NCBI GenBank assembly: GCA_022729735.1 | Contig: DZAY01000004.1 | Location: 1-64,000, forward strand | Direction of reading: 5' to 3' | DNA length: 64,000 nucleotides | DNA from: Helicobacter cetorum | Lineage (GTDB): Bacteria; Campylobacterota; Campylobacteria; Campylobacterales; DZAY01 | Part shown: positions 16,802 through 26,410 of the stretch, one piece after another | How positions within the stretch are numbered: the stretch's first letter is position 1 | How the letters are laid out: the number at the start of each line of letters is the position of its first letter | The notes under the pieces: model-generated | The model's input: only the letters and a program-made list of their open reading frames with translations | Told to the model about the DNA's origin: nothing | Databases searched by the model: none | Program-made: the position numbers and the translations under genes

Positions 16802-18064
16802 TTATTTAAGAGCTTCTTCTAAATCAGCAATTAAATCATCAATATGTTCTAATCCTACACTTAATCTAATAAGCCCCTCACCAACTCCTGCACTTAAAAG
16901 CTCTTGTTTGCTTAATTGCTGATGTGTTGTCGATGCTGGATGAGTAATTATTGATTTACTATCACCAATATTTGCAACGAGTGAGAAAATTTTTACCTTA
17001 TTTACAATATCTTTTGCTTTTTCATAACTTTCAACTTCAAAGCTAAGCAGACCACTTCCACCATTTATTAAGTAAATATCAGATAATGCTTTATATTTTG
17101 AACTATCAAGTTTAGGATAATTAACTATTTTTACAGTTGGATTTGTTTGTAAATATTTTGCTACTAAAAGGGCATTTTGTGAATGTCTTTCCATTCTTAG
17201 AGATAGAGTTTCCATTCCTTGAATAAATAACCAACTATTAAATGGACTTAATACTGCTCCAATATCTCTAAGAAGTGACATTCTTGCTCTAAATGTAAAA
17301 AGTATTCCATTAAGATTTGAATATACTAAACCATGATAACTACTATCTGGATTATTAAATTGAGGATATTTTGGATTATCTTTTATTTTAGAAACCAAAT
17401 CTTGTCGCTCAACAATAACTCCACCAATTGCTAAACCTTGTCCTGTTGTATATTTACTTGCAGAATGCACAACCACATCTATTCCAAAATTCAAAGGATT
17501 ACACAAAATAGGAGTTGCTACTGTATTATCCACGATTGAAATAATATTGTGTTTGTTTGCAATTTTTGCTATCTCTGCTATATCTGCTAATACAATTGTA
17601 GGATTGGAAAGAGATTCAAAAAATATAGCTTTTGTCTTTTCATCTACTAAATTTTCAATCTCATTAGGATTATTAACATCAAAAAATCTAAACTCAATTC
17701 CAAGTCTCTTTAAAGTATGAGTAAAAAGTGTAACAGTTCCACCATAAAGCTGTTTTGAAGCAATAATATTATCTCCAGCTTCAGCCACATTTATAATAGA
17801 ATAAAATATAGCACTCATTCCACTTGCAACAGCTAATGCTGAACTTCCATTTTCTAATGATGCAAACCGCTTCTCAAATATTGCAGTAGTTGGATTTCCA
17901 ACTCTTGTATAGACATTATCTGTGCCTTGTTGTAGATTAAAACTACTTGCCGCAAACTCTGCTGTTCCAAAATCGTAAGCTGTTGTTTGATAAATTGGAA
18001 CTGCCATTGTTTTTTGATTGTCTTTTTCATATCCAACATGAAGTGCTTTTGTCTCAATTTTCAT
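16802..18064 (-). CDS. metY: O-acetylhomoserine sulfhydrylase (Cys/Met PLP enzyme)
   Basis: The enzyme makes homocysteine from O-acetylhomoserine and sulfide in methionine synthesis. The 420-residue protein has VYTRVGNPTTAIFEKRFASL near 50-70, a glycine-rich cofactor loop ASGMSAIF, IISIVDNTVATPILCNPL near 172-190 and the PLP lysine in HSASKYTTGQGLAIGG near 200-215. Length and the final VGLEHIDDLIADLEEAL match the metY class rather than the shorter cystathionine enzymes. A 13-bp inverted repeat lies in its upstream region. Confidence 0.92.
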   Translation of the reverse strand: MKIETKALHVGYEKDNQKTMAVPIYQTTAYDFGTAEFAASSFNLQQGTDNVYTRVGNPTTAIFEKRFASLENGSSALAVASGMSAIFYSIINVAEAGDNIIASKQLYGGTVTLFTHTLKRLGIEFRFFDVNNPNEIENLVDEKTKAIFFESLSNPTIVLADIAEIAKIANKHNIISIVDNTVATPILCNPLNFGIDVVVHSASKYTTGQGLAIGGVIVERQDLVSKIKDNPKYPQFNNPDSSYHGLVYSNLNGILFTFRARMSLLRDIGAVLSPFNSWLFIQGMETLSLRMERHSQNALLVAKYLQTNPTVKIVNYPKLDSSKYKALSDIYLINGGSGLLSFEVESYEKAKDIVNKVKIFSLVANIGDSKSIITHPASTTHQQLSKQELLSAGVGEGLIRLSVGLEHIDDLIADLEEALK

Positions 18065-18147
18065 TATCTTTCCTTATAATTTAATGTTTTACATTCTATT
18101 CGTTTTTATATAAAAGTTTGTTAAATTTTATTTATGTGTTTAGCTAT

Positions 18148-18186
18148 TATGGGTTAAATGTCTATTAAATCCCCATTTAACCCATA
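18148..18186. promoter_or_regulatory. Long inverted repeat upstream of metY
   Basis: ATGGGTTAAATG at 18149-18160 is perfectly inverted at 18174-18185, with one more base pair outside and a 13-nt loop. It lies 84 bases upstream of the metY start and 89 bases after the parA stop. No U-run follows on either strand, so an operator or a leader hairpin fits better than a simple terminator. It matches no riboswitch I know. The rest of 18065-18274 shows nothing else. Confidence 0.45.
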
Positions 18187-18274
18187 TAGGAGTTTGAATT
18201 ATTGTGTATTCAGGTATGAAGCGAAGATAACTTCAGACAATATTTTACACAAAAAAAGTTTTGAATTAGATTAA

Positions 18275-19024
18275 TTAGTTTAATATTTTCTGTTTTGAAA
18301 TTACATCTAATAAAAGCTCATCTACAAAATCGTTATAACTTTTTGATGCTTGTGAATTCGGCTCAAATTCACAAACTGGATTTCTAAATATTCCCATCTT
18401 TTCTATTGTTGAGCAAAATGGAATAGTTGTTTTTAAAAATCCATTGTTATTAGAATTAATAATCTCTTTATGTAAAACTTTTCTAAAATCTACCATTGAA
18501 AAAAATGGAAATAGTTTATGCTCCAATTTTTCTTCTTTTAAATGTTCAATTAGTTGATTATGTGTTAAAAGTGATAAAGTTGTTGGAATTAGTGGAGTTA
18601 AAATTACATCACTTGCATAAAATATATTATCTGACAAAAGTGATATGCTTGGTGGAGAGTCTAAAATAATTAAATCATACTGATTTTCTAACTCTAACAA
18701 AAGAAGCTTTAATCTTTTTTTTGATTTTTTAACATCATCTAATATAATATCTAAATTTCTATACGAAAAATCGGATGGCATAATATCTAAATTTATAAAA
18801 TCACTTCCCTTAATAGACTCTTCAATTGATAATTTCCCATTCCAAAGCTTTTTACTGCTTTTAATTTTTGGCTGAACTTTGAAATAAAAAGATGAAGCAC
18901 CTTGTGGGTCTAAATCCCAAAGTAAAGTTTTATAACCTCTTTTTGCAAATAAATATGAGATATTTACAGATGTAGCACTTTTCCCAACTCCACCTTTTAG
19001 GCTATAAACCGATATAATTTTCAA
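18275..19024 (-). CDS. ParA/MinD-like ATPase
   Basis: These ATPases position cargo such as chromosomes, plasmids or granules by dynamic surface binding. The 249-residue protein has the deviant Walker A KGGVGKSATSVN at 10-21 with the signature lysine, WDLDPQGASS near 37-46, and LIILDSPPSIS near 118-128. No parB follows. It is directly adjoining the CHAD gene (stop and start abut), suggesting a shared job rather than plasmid partition. Confidence 0.88.
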   Translation of the reverse strand: MKIISVYSLKGGVGKSATSVNISYLFAKRGYKTLLWDLDPQGASSFYFKVQPKIKSSKKLWNGKLSIEESIKGSDFINLDIMPSDFSYRNLDIILDDVKKSKKRLKLLLLELENQYDLIILDSPPSISLLSDNIFYASDVILTPLIPTTLSLLTHNQLIEHLKEEKLEHKLFPFFSMVDFRKVLHKEIINSNNNGFLKTTIPFCSTIEKMGIFRNPVCEFEPNSQASKSYNDFVDELLLDVISKQKILN

Positions 19025-20464
19025 TTAAATCTCCTCAAAAAGTTTCTCAAAAATTTCTCTATTTTGAAGTTTCTTAAACTCTTCAAAGCTACTCAAAAAT
19101 AGCTCTTTATAACTTTTTTGTTCTCTTTCTAAATCTGAAACAAGTTTGCCAATTGATATGAGTGGGCGAGTTTGAATATGCTTTGACTCTTTTACCATTT
19201 CATCTGCAAAATGGACAATTTTTTGTTGTTGAACTGATAAATCTTGAAAATTTCCAAGAATTGTTTGAATATTTTTTATAAGTTTAATTGCTTGAGTAAT
19301 TAGCTCTTTTTCAAAAAGAGACTCAAAAAACTCCATTAAATATCTTAACTTTTTACAATCTATTCTTAAAGCATGAAGCATACAATCTTCACTATCGCGA
19401 TTTATCAACTCTCCATCATTTAATAACTTTTTATACTGCTTTTTTACTCTTTTTTTGACAAGAGTTATAATTGGACCTTGACTATTTTTGCCATGTCCAA
19501 AATCACTTTCAATGAATTTATGCAAATATTTAAAAAATTTTTCATATTCTGATGATGTAAAAAATTGGTTTAATTTCTTATACTCTTTTTTACTCTCTTG
19601 TTCTAAAAATTCTAAAAACGGAATAAACTCTACACTATTTAAGCTTTCTTGATACTCTCTAACTTTTAACCAATATACATCTAAATCTCTTGCATGATTT
19701 GTATTTTTTGCAATTTTTGATAAAAACTCTTTTAGATATGTAATCTCATTTTTGTCAAAAACAGACTTCATGAGTGATAAAAGTGAGCGAAATTTTCTAA
19801 GTGAAACTCTATAAAAGTGCAAAAATTCAGAATCTATATGTTTGATAATACCAATTTCTTGCTCTTTTAGTGAATAAAATAGTTCAATAAATAGAACTTT
19901 TATAGCATCTTTAGAAGAAATTTTTGGAGATAACACAATTTTTTCTCTTATATTTACAACAGGTTTTACTAAATCAAAAATATCACTTATTTTTTCACAA
20001 TTTTTAAGATACTCTAACAGCTCTAAAGAGTAGTTTTCATAACCTTTGATTGGTTCAACTTGAATTAGAAATTTATCAAAAATCTCTAATATATATACTC
20101 GACAAATTCCCTTTTCATCATCATTTTGTATCATAAAATTTGATTGTAAATTTTTGATTGTAGATTTTTTAACTAATGCAAAATAACCAATTTTTTCTTC
20201 TAATATATCTCTCAATTTAGAGTCTGGCAAATCCCAATAAAAGTTAAATGTAGATATATTGGATAGTTTATCTATAATGTCCCCATTTAATTTTTTGAGC
20301 CAAATTCCATTTTGAAACTCTACGAGATAAAATCCACTTTGTAAAAGAGCATTAAAATATGTATCATAAAAATTTAACTCTATCTCTTGAACTTCACCGA
20401 TTTGTTTAAGTTTAAAATTACTTTTAAAGTTTTCAATCTCATCTTTTGAAATTGATGAAAACAT
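19025..20464 (-). CDS. CYTH-like plus CHAD domain protein
   Basis: CHAD is a helical domain with conserved histidines that binds polyphosphate. The 479-residue protein has an N-terminal half that resembles a degenerate CYTH tunnel (NFYDTYFNALLQSGFYLVEF near 27-46), without the usual E-x-E-x-K start. The CHAD domain begins near 210 with HFYRVSLRKFRSLLSLMKSV, continues with TNHARDLDVYW near 255 and LHALRIDCKKLRYLMEFFES near 365. A role at polyphosphate granules is plausible; ppk1 is at 54232-56328. Confidence 0.82.
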   Translation of the reverse strand: MFSSISKDEIENFKSNFKLKQIGEVQEIELNFYDTYFNALLQSGFYLVEFQNGIWLKKLNGDIIDKLSNISTFNFYWDLPDSKLRDILEEKIGYFALVKKSTIKNLQSNFMIQNDDEKGICRVYILEIFDKFLIQVEPIKGYENYSLELLEYLKNCEKISDIFDLVKPVVNIREKIVLSPKISSKDAIKVLFIELFYSLKEQEIGIIKHIDSEFLHFYRVSLRKFRSLLSLMKSVFDKNEITYLKEFLSKIAKNTNHARDLDVYWLKVREYQESLNSVEFIPFLEFLEQESKKEYKKLNQFFTSSEYEKFFKYLHKFIESDFGHGKNSQGPIITLVKKRVKKQYKKLLNDGELINRDSEDCMLHALRIDCKKLRYLMEFFESLFEKELITQAIKLIKNIQTILGNFQDLSVQQQKIVHFADEMVKESKHIQTRPLISIGKLVSDLEREQKSYKELFLSSFEEFKKLQNREIFEKLFEEI

Positions 20465-20541
20465 ATTGTGCCTTTTAATTTTTTGTGTAATTTTAGTGAA
20501 TTTAATTTAACTGAAGATAAATAGAAAATTTTTTGTAATTT

Positions 20542-20564
20542 TTATCGGGAGAAAATCCCGATAA
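20542..20564. terminator. Hairpin downstream of the NHL-repeat gene
   Basis: TTATCGGGA and TCCCGATAA pair perfectly over nine bases around a five-base loop. It follows the stop of the gene at 20568-24401 by three bases, so it probably ends that minus-strand transcript. The U-run on that strand is poor, so this is a weak or factor-assisted terminator. Confidence 0.55.
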
Positions 20565-20567
20565 GAG

Positions 20568-23500
20568 CTATTTTTTAATCCAAACAGCTTCGCCTCTATA
20601 AATTAGAGATGGATTTTTAATCCACGAATTAGAGTTATATTTCCATACTGTATCAAAACCATTGTTATATCTTAGGTTGTAACTATCTTTTCCAAATCCA
20701 ACTATATTCCAACCTTCACTAACATTTAGTTCTAACTTATACTCATTTCCACTAAAGTTAGCAAATCTTAAACCATTAATCTTAACCCAAAAACCATCAC
20801 CACTATTTAAAACTTCTGGCTCATTAATCCACTCACCATTTTTATAAGTCCATAAAGCTTGATAGTTTCCAAATATTTCTTGATATTCTGCTTTTGTAAT
20901 ATTTTTATCAACTGGATTTGATATTAAATGCCAACCATTAGTTAATAAAAAGCTACCATTTAAGAAGTTTCGCTCTCCAGCAATACCATCATCTAAAGCT
21001 ACACTTCTGCTTTCAATCTGATATAACTTATTAAGCTCCATAGCTTCACTTACTCCATTTAATATAATAAGTGCAGAACCTTTTAAAAGTTTAATATATT
21101 TTTTACCATCAAATTTTTGAATTTGCTCAAATTCAGAATCTTCACTTGGCACGATTTCTGCTAATGGATTAATTATTGCTCTTGTAGATAAATTACTATC
21201 TCTTCTCTCATCTACTGTAAATCTTCTAAGCGATGTAAATCTTGCAGAAAGTGCATTATAAGTTTGTGCGCTAACAGCTCTTGTATCTTCATCAAATGTA
21301 ACAAATTCAACCGTAGAGTCTGTTGCAACTTGTGGGATATTTAACTGATAAACTTCACCACTTTCTAATTTTATTTCTACATATGTAGATTGATTTGGAA
21401 TAATATTAGTTGTTACTAATACATTATCAATTGTTGTTTTTAGAGTTACATCTCCACTTTCTGAAACTTTAGCTTCTGTTCCAACTGGTGCTTTTACATT
21501 TTGAGCTTTTTCAACACTTTTGATTGTCGTATCAATTTCACCTGTTTTTGCAAGTTCTATTTTTACTTCAGAATCTTCTGTTTTTAGAGTTTGCTCTACT
21601 GTTCCATCTGTTTTATACTCTATTTTTGTAGCACTTGGAGTATCAATTGTTGTTTTATACTCTTTTCCATCAGCTGTTGTAACCACAATATCTGTTACAC
21701 TTTTTCCTTCTTTAGAAATTGAAGTAACAGTTTTTATATCTAAATCATCAACTTTTGTGCTACTTGTAAGAGTTTTACTACCATCTGTATTTGTAACTGT
21801 CGTTACAGTTTGAGGCACTATTATAACTGCATCACCAACTGTTACACTTGAAGGAATACTCGAAGCTACTGATGAAGTTGTTGGTGGAACATATATAGGC
21901 TGTTCATAAATTGGATAATATGGCTCTTGATAGTATGATGAAACTGCACTACTTACGACACTGCTAATTACAGAACTATTTATTGAACTCTCAATACTAC
22001 TTGAAGATATATTATTATAAGGAGATGAGCTATTAAATGGATAAACACACACTAAGCCCGTTGATGATTGACTACTACTACTTGAAGTTGATGAACTTGA
22101 ACTACTTATATTATAGTAATAGTAATTTAAATATATCTGCTTATTTGAATTATCTAAATCATTTGATTTAATATTTAAATAAGCACTTGTTGATGTCGTC
22201 ATAGTTAAATCTGTGCTTACAATAATTTCACAATAACCATTTGGTGCCAATATATTTGAACAATTGTGACTCAATGTAAAATTAGTATCACTTACATTGA
22301 TGTCTGAAATATTTAAATCATCGCTACCTAAGTTATATATAAATAATCTTTTAGAGCTATTTGTATCAGTAGAGTAGAAATATTGAGAAGATGTTGAGTA
22401 GTTATTATCATTATAAATCTCTATCTCTGGAGCTTTTGTTTTGAAATTAATTGAGATATATGATGAAAGAGTTGAGCCATTTACATCTGTTATACTATTT
22501 GGTATAGTTATATAATAGCTTCTATTTAGAGATAAATTAGGATTAAGTAGTGAAATTTGTGAGCCATTTACATCTAATGTGAAGTTAATATCTTGATAGT
22601 TTTCTGCATCTTTAAATGTGATACTATTTACAGATGAAATATTCAACTCTTTATTAAATGTAAAAATAGGAGTAGTATTTAAATCTATATTTTTACCATT
22701 ATTAACTATTGTCGAACTTGCTAAATAAAAAAGATTAGCACTATTAATTGAAAATAGATTTACACTATTGCTACTAGCTACATATAGAGTATTATTACTA
22801 TCCATAAAAATACCACCATCATATGATAGAGTTTTACCATCAAGTGTATATGTGCTATTTATTAACATTCCACCTTCTGAATAAATAGATAAACTGCCAT
22901 AAGATAGCATATAAATATTTCCATCACTTCCTATTGACATATCTGTAAAACTTCCACTTGTTAAAGAAAATTTTGATAAAAAGTTTCCATTTACATCAAA
23001 AATTTTAATACCACTTCCATGACTATATACATAAATTTTATCATTAGCAACTGCAACTAATGTTGGATAATTTGAGAAGTTTCCATCTTCTACTCCATAT
23101 CCACCAATATATGATAAATATGTTCCATTTTCATCAAAAATTTTAACTTTATAGTTATATTCATCTACTACATATAATTTAGAATTATAAAATGCTAAAC
23201 TATTTTGAGTTGAGCTAAAATCATCACCACTATCATATCCATAATCTCCAACAGATTTTACAAATGTTCCATTACTTTCAAAAATTTGAAATCTATATGA
23301 GTTATCACTAACATAAACATAACCACTGTTTGGACTATATGCAATATATCGAGGTTGATTAAAGTTTCCATTATCAGTGCCAAAACTACCAACTTTTGTT
23401 ACATTTCCATCACTATTAAATATATTTAAAGAGTTGGTTTCTCCATCTACTACATATATATTTTCACCTCCAGCAACAACATCAAATGCTCCAACTAATT

Positions 23501-24401
23501 GTCCTGCTTGAATAGAAGTTCCATAAGCTTTAACAAATGTTCCATTTGAATCAAATAGTTTAATCTTTTTTGCATTTGAATCAGTAACATAACTATTACC
23601 TTGCATATCTACACTTAAACCTGAAATATTTTGGATTTTATCATCAGTTGTTCCATATCCACCAAAACTACTAATATATGTTCCATTCAACTCATAACTT
23701 TTGACTGTATAACTACTATAATTGATATATATTTTATCATTTATAACTCTAATTAATTTTGGATAAGATACATCAGATGTGCTATCACCAAAATAGTAGT
23801 TATAAGTTCCATTTACATCAAATACTTGAACTCTATTGTTATACATATCTGCTATATATAGTTTTGAGTTAGCATATTCTATACCAGTTGGTGCATTAAA
23901 TTGACTTGGACAAACTCCATAATCACCAAAAGAGCTAACAAGTGTTCCATTTGTCTCATAGATATGCACTTTACTATAAGAGTTATCAGTTACAAAAACT
24001 CTATTTTCAGCAAGTGCAAGACCAGCTACATTGCCAATTACACCTGTTCCAAAAGAGCTAATCAGTGTTCCATTTAACTCATAAATATATACTTTGTTCG
24101 CATATCCAATATATATTCTACTTGCATTTGTATCAACTACAAAATCTTCAATATCATATATTGATGAAAAAGTTATATTTTTATCAAAACTTCCGTTATT
24201 ATCAAATATTACAATAGAATTTTTATCTGCGATATAAAGTTTATCACCTATAATCCTATTCATAGCTGGTTGTTGTAACTGTCCATCATAAATAGTTGAA
24301 CTACCAACAGAGTTTATATAGCTAATATTAATATCAGCATCCAATATAAATGGAGTCATCATAAGTATGAGAACCCTCAAATAGTGTTTTATTCCTCCCA
24401 T
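20568..24401 (-). CDS. Large secreted NHL-propeller protein with Ser-rich linker
   Basis: The 1277-residue protein has an N-terminal signal-like segment (YLRVLILMMTPFILDADI). About 30-560 are NHL-type beta-propeller repeats (for example NSKLYIADMYNNRVQVFDVN). About 565-665 is an Ig-like region with TFNKELNISSVNSITF. About 670-770 has an N-rich segment with two cysteines (HNCSNILAPNGYCEI), like choice-of-anchor domains. A Ser-rich linker (about 775-850) follows, then a Val/Thr-rich beta region. The C-terminus holds two copies of a W-rich module (GWHLISNP..., GWNIVGFG...). It is probably a surface or extracellular protein; binding partner unknown. AAGGAG precedes the ATG. Confidence 0.8.
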   Translation of the reverse strand: MGGIKHYLRVLILMMTPFILDADINISYINSVGSSTIYDGQLQQPAMNRIIGDKLYIADKNSIVIFDNNGSFDKNITFSSIYDIEDFVVDTNASRIYIGYANKVYIYELNGTLISSFGTGVIGNVAGLALAENRVFVTDNSYSKVHIYETNGTLVSSFGDYGVCPSQFNAPTGIEYANSKLYIADMYNNRVQVFDVNGTYNYYFGDSTSDVSYPKLIRVINDKIYINYSSYTVKSYELNGTYISSFGGYGTTDDKIQNISGLSVDMQGNSYVTDSNAKKIKLFDSNGTFVKAYGTSIQAGQLVGAFDVVAGGENIYVVDGETNSLNIFNSDGNVTKVGSFGTDNGNFNQPRYIAYSPNSGYVYVSDNSYRFQIFESNGTFVKSVGDYGYDSGDDFSSTQNSLAFYNSKLYVVDEYNYKVKIFDENGTYLSYIGGYGVEDGNFSNYPTLVAVANDKIYVYSHGSGIKIFDVNGNFLSKFSLTSGSFTDMSIGSDGNIYMLSYGSLSIYSEGGMLINSTYTLDGKTLSYDGGIFMDSNNTLYVASSNSVNLFSINSANLFYLASSTIVNNGKNIDLNTTPIFTFNKELNISSVNSITFKDAENYQDINFTLDVNGSQISLLNPNLSLNRSYYITIPNSITDVNGSTLSSYISINFKTKAPEIEIYNDNNYSTSSQYFYSTDTNSSKRLFIYNLGSDDLNISDINVSDTNFTLSHNCSNILAPNGYCEIIVSTDLTMTTSTSAYLNIKSNDLDNSNKQIYLNYYYYNISSSSSSTSSSSSQSSTGLVCVYPFNSSSPYNNISSSSIESSINSSVISSVVSSAVSSYYQEPYYPIYEQPIYVPPTTSSVASSIPSSVTVGDAVIIVPQTVTTVTNTDGSKTLTSSTKVDDLDIKTVTSISKEGKSVTDIVVTTADGKEYKTTIDTPSATKIEYKTDGTVEQTLKTEDSEVKIELAKTGEIDTTIKSVEKAQNVKAPVGTEAKVSESGDVTLKTTIDNVLVTTNIIPNQSTYVEIKLESGEVYQLNIPQVATDSTVEFVTFDEDTRAVSAQTYNALSARFTSLRRFTVDERRDSNLSTRAIINPLAEIVPSEDSEFEQIQKFDGKKYIKLLKGSALIILNGVSEAMELNKLYQIESRSVALDDGIAGERNFLNGSFLLTNGWHLISNPVDKNITKAEYQEIFGNYQALWTYKNGEWINEPEVLNSGDGFWVKINGLRFANFSGNEYKLELNVSEGWNIVGFGKDSYNLRYNNGFDTVWKYNSNSWIKNPSLIYRGEAVWIKK

Positions 24402-24455
24402 TTTTTCTCCTTAAAGTTTAGAAACATCTTATTCTATTTAAAATAGCTTTAGAAC

Positions 24456-24794
24456 TTAATTATATCTACTATTTTTATCATCTTTTGGTTTCAAGTTTTT
24501 AGGCTTAAACTCTTCATCTATTTGCTCTCTAACATGACTTTTTATCTCCTCTTTTAACTCTTGTTCTCTCTTTTTTATAACTTCTCGCTCTTTTATTTTC
24601 TCTTCATCACTTTTTTTCTTTTTGATAACTACAATTGGAGACTCTTTTTTTGCTATTACAATTGGAGTTGTAACAATCAAAATAAAAAATAAAATAGCAA
24701 TTACCATACTTTCCCAAGGCTCTTGAGAAGCTATAAACCAAGCTGTATAAATAACCATTGAAGCTAATAACTTTAAAAAAATTCTGAAATACAT
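24456..24794 (-). CDS. Small membrane protein with charged coiled-coil tail
   Basis: I do not recognise the family. The 112-residue protein has two hydrophobic helices (FRIFLKLLASMVIYTAWFIA and MVIAILFFILIVTTPIVIA), then about 60 residues that are almost all Lys/Glu (KKREQELKEEIKSHVREQ), likely a cytoplasmic coiled coil. It is 54 bases upstream of the NHL gene on the same strand and may be cotranscribed. Confidence 0.65.
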   Translation of the reverse strand: MYFRIFLKLLASMVIYTAWFIASQEPWESMVIAILFFILIVTTPIVIAKKESPIVVIKKKKSDEEKIKEREVIKKREQELKEEIKSHVREQIDEEFKPKNLKPKDDKNSRYN

Positions 24795-24820
24795 TTTCTC
24801 TCTTTCCTTTTGATTTATTG

Positions 24821-24848
24821 TTGAAATATCGTCATTTTAAGCTAAAAT
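24821..24848 (+). promoter_or_regulatory. Sigma70-like promoter of the oxygenase gene
   Basis: TTGAAA (24821-24826) and TAAAAT (24843-24848) are separated by 16 bases and lie 25 bases before the ATG at 24874. AAGGA precedes the start codon. Confidence 0.5.
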
Positions 24849-24873
24849 TATCTAAAAATTTGTAAGGATTAAC

Positions 24874-25593
24874 ATGAAACAGATTTCAAAACTTCTATTT
24901 TATGATGAAATATTAGATTTAACTATTCCAAAAAACATAAAAAATTTAGGTAATCCATGGTTTGATTATCCATTTTTTATAAAAGATAACTTTTTAAATA
25001 GTGATGAAATTGATACTATCTTTGGTGATATTAAAGATGAAAATAGCAAAATAGCATCAATCAAACAGATAAAAGATAACTATATAGATACCAAAATAGA
25101 TACAAATTATCGAAAAACAGATACATTTTCTATTTCAAATTTATCCAAATCATTATATCTAAATAGATTTGCAAATGTTAAATTAGAAATAGAACAGTTT
25201 TTTAGATTTTCAATGATAGAGAGTGATAATTTACAACTATTAGGATATAAAAAAGGATATTTTTATTCGATGCACTCTGATAATGCAAACTATATATTAA
25301 ATAAAAATGGAGATATTGAGCATTGGCGAGTTGTAGCAAGTGAGCGAAAAGTTACAACTGTGCTATTTTTAACAACAGAAGTAGAAAATAGTCCAAAAGC
25401 AAGAGAGCATATTGGAGGAAGTTTGGTATTTAATTTTTTATTTGATGAAGATAAAAAACTTGCAACTATAAAACCAAAAGCTGGTTTATTAATAGCATTT
25501 CCAAGTAATCCATATTTTGCACACAGTGTAGAAAAAGTCATTGAAGGTTATAGAGCATCTGTTGTGAGTTGGCATAATGGAGTTTTTAACTAA
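24874..25593 (+). CDS. 2-oxoglutarate/Fe(II)-dependent oxygenase (prolyl-4-hydroxylase-like)
   Basis: Such enzymes hydroxylate protein or small substrates using O2 and 2-oxoglutarate. The 239-residue protein shows the metal-binding H-x-D in FYSMHSDNANY near 131-141, the distal histidine in PYFAHSVEKV near 214, and the 2-oxoglutarate arginine in GYRASVVSWH ten residues later. A preceding GGSLVFNF strand fits the double-stranded beta helix. The substrate is not predictable. It is the only plus-strand gene here and converges on the ROK gene, overlapping it by eight bases at the 3' ends. Confidence 0.8.
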   Translation: MKQISKLLFYDEILDLTIPKNIKNLGNPWFDYPFFIKDNFLNSDEIDTIFGDIKDENSKIASIKQIKDNYIDTKIDTNYRKTDTFSISNLSKSLYLNRFANVKLEIEQFFRFSMIESDNLQLLGYKKGYFYSMHSDNANYILNKNGDIEHWRVVASERKVTTVLFLTTEVENSPKAREHIGGSLVFNFLFDEDKKLATIKPKAGLLIAFPSNPYFAHSVEKVIEGYRASVVSWHNGVFN

Positions 25594-26410
25594 GCAACAT
25601 AGCACCTTCAATGCTTGAATTATTAAGAGTTGATAAAACTATTTTTGGATGTGATGATGGTTTTAGTGAGAGTTTAGCAATAGACTCTTTTACAAAATCT
25701 AAAAGTTTTGGATTATTTAAAAACAGTGAGCCACTTAAAACTATTAAATCTGGATTTAGTATAGTTGTAATTGTAGATGTTGCATAAGATAGAGAGTCAT
25801 AAAAATTATCTAAAATAGTTTTTGAATTGGAATGATTTTCTAACTCTTCTAAACTAAAATTTTTTAAATTAAGCTCCAAATAGTCTGCCCATTTGATAAT
25901 AGCACTACCTGAACAAAACAGCTCTAAACAATCAGTTTTACCACAACCACAAATAAATGGAGACTCTTTGTAGTGAATATGTCCAATTTCACCTGCTAAA
26001 TTGTTTGCACCTCTAATAAGAGTTGAGTTATAAATATAAGCACTTCCAAAACCTGTGCCAATTGATAGTAAAACTATCATTTTATAATCTTTATAAATCG
26101 AGGCTTCTTTGAGGGCTGAACATTTTAAATCATTCTCTATTACTACTTTTACACCATATTTTTGCATAAAATATTCACTAATATTTAGAGATTTTATAGC
26201 AATATTTGGAGCAGAGAGGATAACTCCATTATCCACTTGCCCAGCAAATGAGATGCCAATAAAAGTTGGCTTAAAAGTGATAGTTAGCTCTTCTAACTTA
26301 GATATAACATCAAGTTCTAAGACTTTTAAACTCTCTTCTTTTAATACAACTTCACTATCTTTTAGAATATATCTAAAATTTGTGCCACCAATATCTACAA
26401 ATAGTTCCAC
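25586..26410 (-). CDS. ROK-family glucokinase
   Basis: The kinase phosphorylates free glucose released from glucan. The 274-residue protein starts with the ATP loop MELFVDIGGTNFRYIL, has VVIENDLKCSALKEA near 95-109 with the catalytic aspartate, LSIGTGFGSAYI near 120, and the ROK zinc cluster with GHIHYKESPFICGCGKTDC near 142-160. There is no N-terminal DNA-binding domain, so it is an enzyme, not a repressor. It is the last gene of the 13-gene carbohydrate operon. Confidence 0.9.
   Translation of the reverse strand: MELFVDIGGTNFRYILKDSEVVLKEESLKVLELDVISKLEELTITFKPTFIGISFAGQVDNGVILSAPNIAIKSLNISEYFMQKYGVKVVIENDLKCSALKEASIYKDYKMIVLLSIGTGFGSAYIYNSTLIRGANNLAGEIGHIHYKESPFICGCGKTDCLELFCSGSAIIKWADYLELNLKNFSLEELENHSNSKTILDNFYDSLSYATSTITTILNPDLIVLSGSLFLNNPKLLDFVKESIAKLSLKPSSHPKIVLSTLNNSSIEGAMLLS

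Noticed and set aside
18275-19024. ParA-like gene as evidence of an integrated plasmid
   Set aside because: There is no parB, replication gene or relaxase nearby, and the gene is joined to a CHAD protein among core genes.
21520-21813. Open frame opposite the NHL-repeat gene
   Set aside because: It is a low-complexity antisense shadow of the Val/Thr-rich repeats.
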